37,186 bases of DNA from Aerococcus sp. UBA6277. GTDB lineage: Bacteria; Bacillota; Bacilli; Lactobacillales; Aerococcaceae. Location: assembly GCF_002440555.1 (NCBI RefSeq), contig NZ_DJUR01000033.1, positions 1-37,186 of the forward strand. The letters are read 5' to 3'. Made by a program: the position numbers and the translations under genes. Below the pieces are notes generated by a model. It did not search any database. It was not told the DNA's origin and saw nothing but the letters and a program-made list of their open reading frames with translations. Below, piece after piece: positions 34,701 through 37,186 of the stretch (its first letter is position 1; every line of letters starts with the position of its first letter).

Positions 34701-35015
34701 CTACCGTATTGCTTTATAGTCCACATCTGTATAGGAAAAATTAGTAATCAAATTGACCAATTGATCATAAGTTTCAAGACTTATTGCCTCCTTAAATCCA
34801 TCATAATCATTAACATGGACTTTTCCTATACAACACACGCAAACTCTAGCAATATGTGTCCCAGAACATGGCTTATCACGACAGATCACAGCAATATGAT
34901 CATGTTCTTTAGGATCCCCTTTCTTACTTCTGTAGAAACGAAAATACGGCATAAAACCTAAGGCACCAATCCCACCTACAAATTCACTAAAACTCACGCA
35001 TTCATCATTAAACAT
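34701..35015 (-). CDS. Cys-rich orphan protein under SAM-I riboswitch control
   Basis: 104-aa soluble protein not recognised as any family. It has no signal peptide; a Gly-rich start (SEFVGGIGALGFMPYFRFYR), a central cysteine cluster (HIAVICRDKPCSGTH, then ARVCVCCIGKVHV) and an acidic C-terminal half. Six Cys and several His could bind a metal or take part in thiol chemistry; this is inference. AGGAG lies 8 nt before the ATG, and the gene is the only one behind a complete SAM-I riboswitch with terminator and promoter. A role in methionine, cysteine or SAM-related metabolism or transport is therefore likely. No frameshift is visible. Confidence 0.75.
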   Translation of the reverse strand: MFNDECVSFSEFVGGIGALGFMPYFRFYRSKKGDPKEHDHIAVICRDKPCSGTHIARVCVCCIGKVHVNDYDGFKEAISLETYDQLVNLITNFSYTDVDYKAIR

Positions 35016-35044
35016 TCAACACACTCCTAGTTATTTTATTCAAT

Positions 35045-35072
35045 AAAAAAAGCACAACGCGACTCGTCGTGC
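35045..35072 (-). terminator. Regulated terminator of the SAM riboswitch
   Basis: Minus strand GCACGAC and GTTGTGC (one G-T pair) around a 7-nt loop, followed by TTTTTTT, between the aptamer and the gene. Confidence 0.88.
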
Positions 35073-35088
35073 CAATAACTTGGTTAGA

Positions 35089-35182
35089 CTCATCTATCTC
35101 TTTCGAGTTGGAATTAGCACCTTGCCAAAGGTAGGTTGCTGAAGCTTCATAGGGCCAAATCCCTCCACTTGCTCTGAATAAG
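35089..35182 (-). ncRNA. SAM-I riboswitch (S box)
   Basis: The minus strand carries the S-box consensus in order: CTTATTCAGAGC (P1/P2 5' side), GTGGAGGGATTTGGCCCTAT, GAAGCTTCAGCAACC, AAGGTGCTAATTCC, and GAGATAGATGAG closing P1 (CTTAT with ATGAG). SAM binding should favour the terminator that follows, so the downstream gene would be on when SAM is low. Confidence 0.93.
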
Positions 35183-35205
35183 TTGTGTTCTTTAATTGTA
35201 TGCGT

Positions 35206-35234
35206 ATTATACCAAATGTATGGATAGATTTCAA
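35206..35234 (-). promoter_or_regulatory. Promoter of the SAM riboswitch unit
   Basis: Minus strand TTGAAA (35234-35229), 17 nt, TATAAT (35211-35206), with TGG before the -10 (extended -10). Transcription would start about 15 nt before the aptamer. Confidence 0.8.
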
Positions 35235-35361
35235 ATCGTGATGAAATTCGACATTTAAATTAAGATAAGCAATTTTTTATGCGACTTATTTAGCCATTCA
35301 ATTATGAAGTAAAAATGATGATACTGTTACGCGACGCTAGTTCGACGTTTCAAAACTGTCA

Positions 35362-35446
35362 TCATTCATTTGACATATGGCATATCCTAGCTATCTTCCA
35401 CATGATAAAACCTCCTATAGCAAGACTGTAATCTCGCTTTAGGAGG
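35362..35446 (-). other. Hairpin followed by a 13-codon ORF
   Basis: In the 370-nt gap between the riboswitch promoter and the metallopeptidase gene, CCTCCTATAGC (35411-35421) and GCTTTAGGAGG (35436-35446) form an 11-bp stem with one mismatch. On the minus strand its 3' arm ends AGGAGG, followed by TTTTATC and ATG (35403) of an ORF encoding MWKIARICHMSNE. Just after it AATGATGA/TCATCATT plus TTTT could terminate. This could be a plain terminator of the upstream gene, or a small gene with a masked ribosome site. Nothing else is evident in 35235-35604. Confidence 0.35.
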
Positions 35447-35604
35447 CATCTACAAACCATACTAATAGCTAGTATAATCATTACTTATTTAAAAACATAC
35501 GAAGATTTTATATATAAGACCCTATTCAAATACAGTATGTGTTGCTGCACTAAAATTCCCTACATATGTATACTATAATCATTAAGCACATTCTGTGACC
35601 CACT

Positions 35605-36642
35605 TTATAGGCTATTGTAGTCTATATTATAAGTGTCCCATTGTGACAAGTCGCCTGCTTCTAATCCTTTCTTAAACCATCTTTGCCGTTGCTCAGCAGT
35701 ACCATGGGTGAAAGAGTCGGGCATCGTACGGCCATAAGCTTTTTCTTGCAAGACGTCATCACCAATGTGATAAGCTGCGTTTAATCCTTCTTCAAGGTCC
35801 CCTGCTTCCATCCAATCATTCTCAACAACGTTATGTGCCCATACACCAGCAAGATAGTCAGCTTGTAATTCCATCCGTACAGTCCATTGATTTTGTTCAG
35901 TTTGACCAACTTCAGACTGGATTTGTCGAACCTGATTGGAAAGGCCAAGTTGCTGTTGAACATGGTGCCCTACTTCATGGGCGATCACATAGGCCATAGC
36001 AAAATCACCACCGCCTCCATAATTTTTAACAAGTTGATTATAGAAATCTAGGTCGATGTAAATAGTTTCATCCGTTGGACAATAGAAAGGACCAACTTCA
36101 GATGTGTTATACCCACAAGATGAATTCACAGCATCCTCAAAGATGACCAAATCTGGCGCCTTATAAGTATATCCAGCTTCAGAAAATGCTTGTGTCCAAT
36201 ACTCTTCGGTATCATAAAGGATAACTGAAACAAATTCAGCCAACTCATCTTCAGTAACTGTTTCACTATCTGTTGATCCAGTCTCTGGTAAACTGACCTG
36301 ACTATTAGGATTGGCTTGAATTTGCGTATTCGATTCCATCTGTCCTGGTAATTGTACCTCTACCTGTCCAGTTTGATCGTTTGTTTGATTATTACTTGAA
36401 CTAGATTGGTTGCCACCTAATAAAGATGTCCCACCAAATACAAAGAATATAATCAGCAGTAAGATAATCGAACCGCAACCTAAGCTTCTGCCTCCAGTTG
36501 AAGTCCCGCGACCACCTGGAAGCTGAATAGGTATTCTACCTCCGGATCGCCCTTGCCCCAAACCACCTAATCCACCATTTCCGGTGTTTCGACCACGCAA
36601 GTCTTTTACATTACCACTACGTTTGCGCCCTTGCCATTTCAT
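35605..36642 (-). CDS. Neutral zinc metallopeptidase, YpfJ/Zn_peptidase (PF04228) family
   Basis: 345 aa. A basic, Gly-rich N-terminus (residues 1-52) precedes one membrane helix (about 54-76), so the catalytic domain should face outside. A Gln/Asn-rich linker (about 78-125) follows. The peptidase domain has the zinc motif HEVGH in AYVIAHEVGHHVQQQLG and the third ligand Glu in MELQADYLAGVWAH. Two Cys flank the active-site region (SSCGYNTSEVGPFYCPTDE). The substrate is unknown for the family. The start ATG is preceded by GGGGG; an extended -10 promoter lies at 36669-36697. Confidence 0.9.
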   Translation of the reverse strand: MKWQGRKRSGNVKDLRGRNTGNGGLGGLGQGRSGGRIPIQLPGGRGTSTGGRSLGCGSIILLLIIFFVFGGTSLLGGNQSSSSNNQTNDQTGQVEVQLPGQMESNTQIQANPNSQVSLPETGSTDSETVTEDELAEFVSVILYDTEEYWTQAFSEAGYTYKAPDLVIFEDAVNSSCGYNTSEVGPFYCPTDETIYIDLDFYNQLVKNYGGGGDFAMAYVIAHEVGHHVQQQLGLSNQVRQIQSEVGQTEQNQWTVRMELQADYLAGVWAHNVVENDWMEAGDLEEGLNAAYHIGDDVLQEKAYGRTMPDSFTHGTAEQRQRWFKKGLEAGDLSQWDTYNIDYNSL

Positions 36643-36668
36643 GGAAATACCCCCTGACAGTTTTCTCC

Positions 36669-36697
36669 ATTATAACATATGTGATATATTCCATGAA
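36669..36697 (-). promoter_or_regulatory. Promoter of the zinc metallopeptidase gene
   Basis: Minus strand TATAAT (36674-36669) with TG one base upstream (extended -10), and a poor -35 TTCATG (36697-36692) at 17 nt. Confidence 0.6.
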
Positions 36698-36820
36698 CAA
36701 ATGTAATGTAAACGTTCCCCACAATTTATAATAAGGTGGTAATTAAGACTAGCGTCACCCGTAAAAAATACTGAAGTATCTTTTATTGAACTATTACGAA
36801 AAAAGTCAATAAAGCAGTAA

Positions 36821-36853
36821 AGGCGTTGAATATCTTCTACACATTCAACACCT
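36821..36853 (-). terminator. Hairpin with weak T-tract upstream of the metallopeptidase unit
   Basis: Minus strand AGGTGTTGAAT and ATTCAACGCCT (one T-G pair) followed by TTTACTGCTTT. It would end transcription coming from the right edge. Confidence 0.55.
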
Positions 36854-36899
36854 CTATCAATCTATATCTACTTGTATTACTATGTTTAATTTTCTGACT

Positions 36900-37010
36900 T
36901 GATGACTATCTAAAGATGGAAGGAGTGGATGAGATTCTAAATTTTTAAACTTCCTTTAACCTGTCCGAATATGCGTTTAATATCAAGTCGCTTTACCCCG
37001 ATCACAAGTT
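36900..37010 (-). pseudogene. Possible transposase remnant (IS1182/IS5-like C-terminus)
   Basis: The minus strand reads GVKRLDIKRIFGQVKGSLKI, a stop, then NLIHSFHL. RLDI-x-R-IFGQ-x-KG resembles the C-terminal region of DDE transposases of the IS1182/IS5 type. It is short, interrupted and without ends, so the call is tentative. Nothing else was found in 36643-37010 beyond the promoter and hairpin listed. Confidence 0.35.
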
Positions 37011-37016
37011 TTAATC

Positions 37017-37186
37017 TTAAAAATCCAGTCTCATATCATACCAAGTTGCGCCACCATGAACTGATTCAGATTTACCTAAATTCTTATATCCAAATTTTTC
37101 ATCATAAGCAATCAATTCTTTCTCGCAAGTAAGGATACATCCCTTACACCCTTGATTACGTGCATTGGAATGTCAACACATTATTG
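37017..37186 (-). pseudogene. GNAT acetyltransferase C-terminus, cut by the window edge and interrupted
   Basis: The frame ending at 37017 reads NARNQGCKGCILTCEKELIA, YDEKFGYKNLGKSESVHGGA and TWYDMRLDF, the typical end of a GNAT N-acetyltransferase that has CKE-LI-YEKFGF and HGG-WYDM elements. An in-frame TGA at 37175-37173 interrupts it near the edge, so the gene is probably broken. More sequence is needed to be sure. Confidence 0.6.

Overview
This window looks like the chromosome of a low-GC Gram-positive bacterium of the order Lactobacillales. The signs are strong AGGAGG-type ribosome binding sites, a tagatose-6-phosphate lac system, a tryptophan T-box leader, a SAM-I riboswitch and an IS150-type IS3 element. 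A haem catalase together with lac and trp genes suggests Aerococcus (viridans/urinaeequi type) or a close Aerococcaceae/Carnobacteriaceae relative. That placement is an inference from gene content; no database was consulted.

Layout. 0.2-2.8 kb: an RlmD-type 23S rRNA methyltransferase, a DUF1456 protein and a sugar O-acetyltransferase, all on the minus strand. 3.1-10.7 kb: the lactose system, split into two divergent units around a shared regulatory region. lacDFEG is on the minus strand and lacABC followed by lacR is on the plus strand. Together they import lactose as lactose-6-phosphate, hydrolyse it, and take galactose-6-phosphate through tagatose intermediates to triose phosphates. 10.7-17.4 kb: stress and redox genes. 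These are a catalase with a small membrane protein, a frameshifted old-yellow-enzyme gene with an ArsR regulator (twin identical operators), an HxlR regulator, an anchored DUF6241-like protein and YaaA. 17.4-23.4 kb: a MutS2 paralog and an ECF transporter S component among decayed genes (an unknown remnant, an RluA-family fragment, a GNAT fragment) and a two-frame unknown protein.

23.4-32.6 kb: gloA faces a complete trpEGDCFBA operon. Between the two converging units lies an 18-bp-stem bidirectional terminator, and an IS150-like element sits exactly in its loop with a 3-bp target duplication. The trp operon starts with a promoter and a tryptophan T-box leader, and its genes overlap or nearly abut. 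32.7-37.2 kb: a YwbE-like protein, an Rrf2 regulator divergent from an NmrA/QorB-type reductase with a palindrome between them, a SAM-I-riboswitch-controlled Cys-rich orphan protein, a neutral zinc metallopeptidase, and remnants of a transposase and a GNAT gene at the right edge.

The strongest leads are the orphan protein under SAM-riboswitch control, the IS lodged in the gloA/trp terminator with a hairpin over its transposase ribosome binding site, the paired ArsR operators, the split lac operon with a cre site inside the lacD promoter, and an unusual density of decayed genes. No rRNA or tRNA genes, CRISPR arrays or prophage modules were seen.
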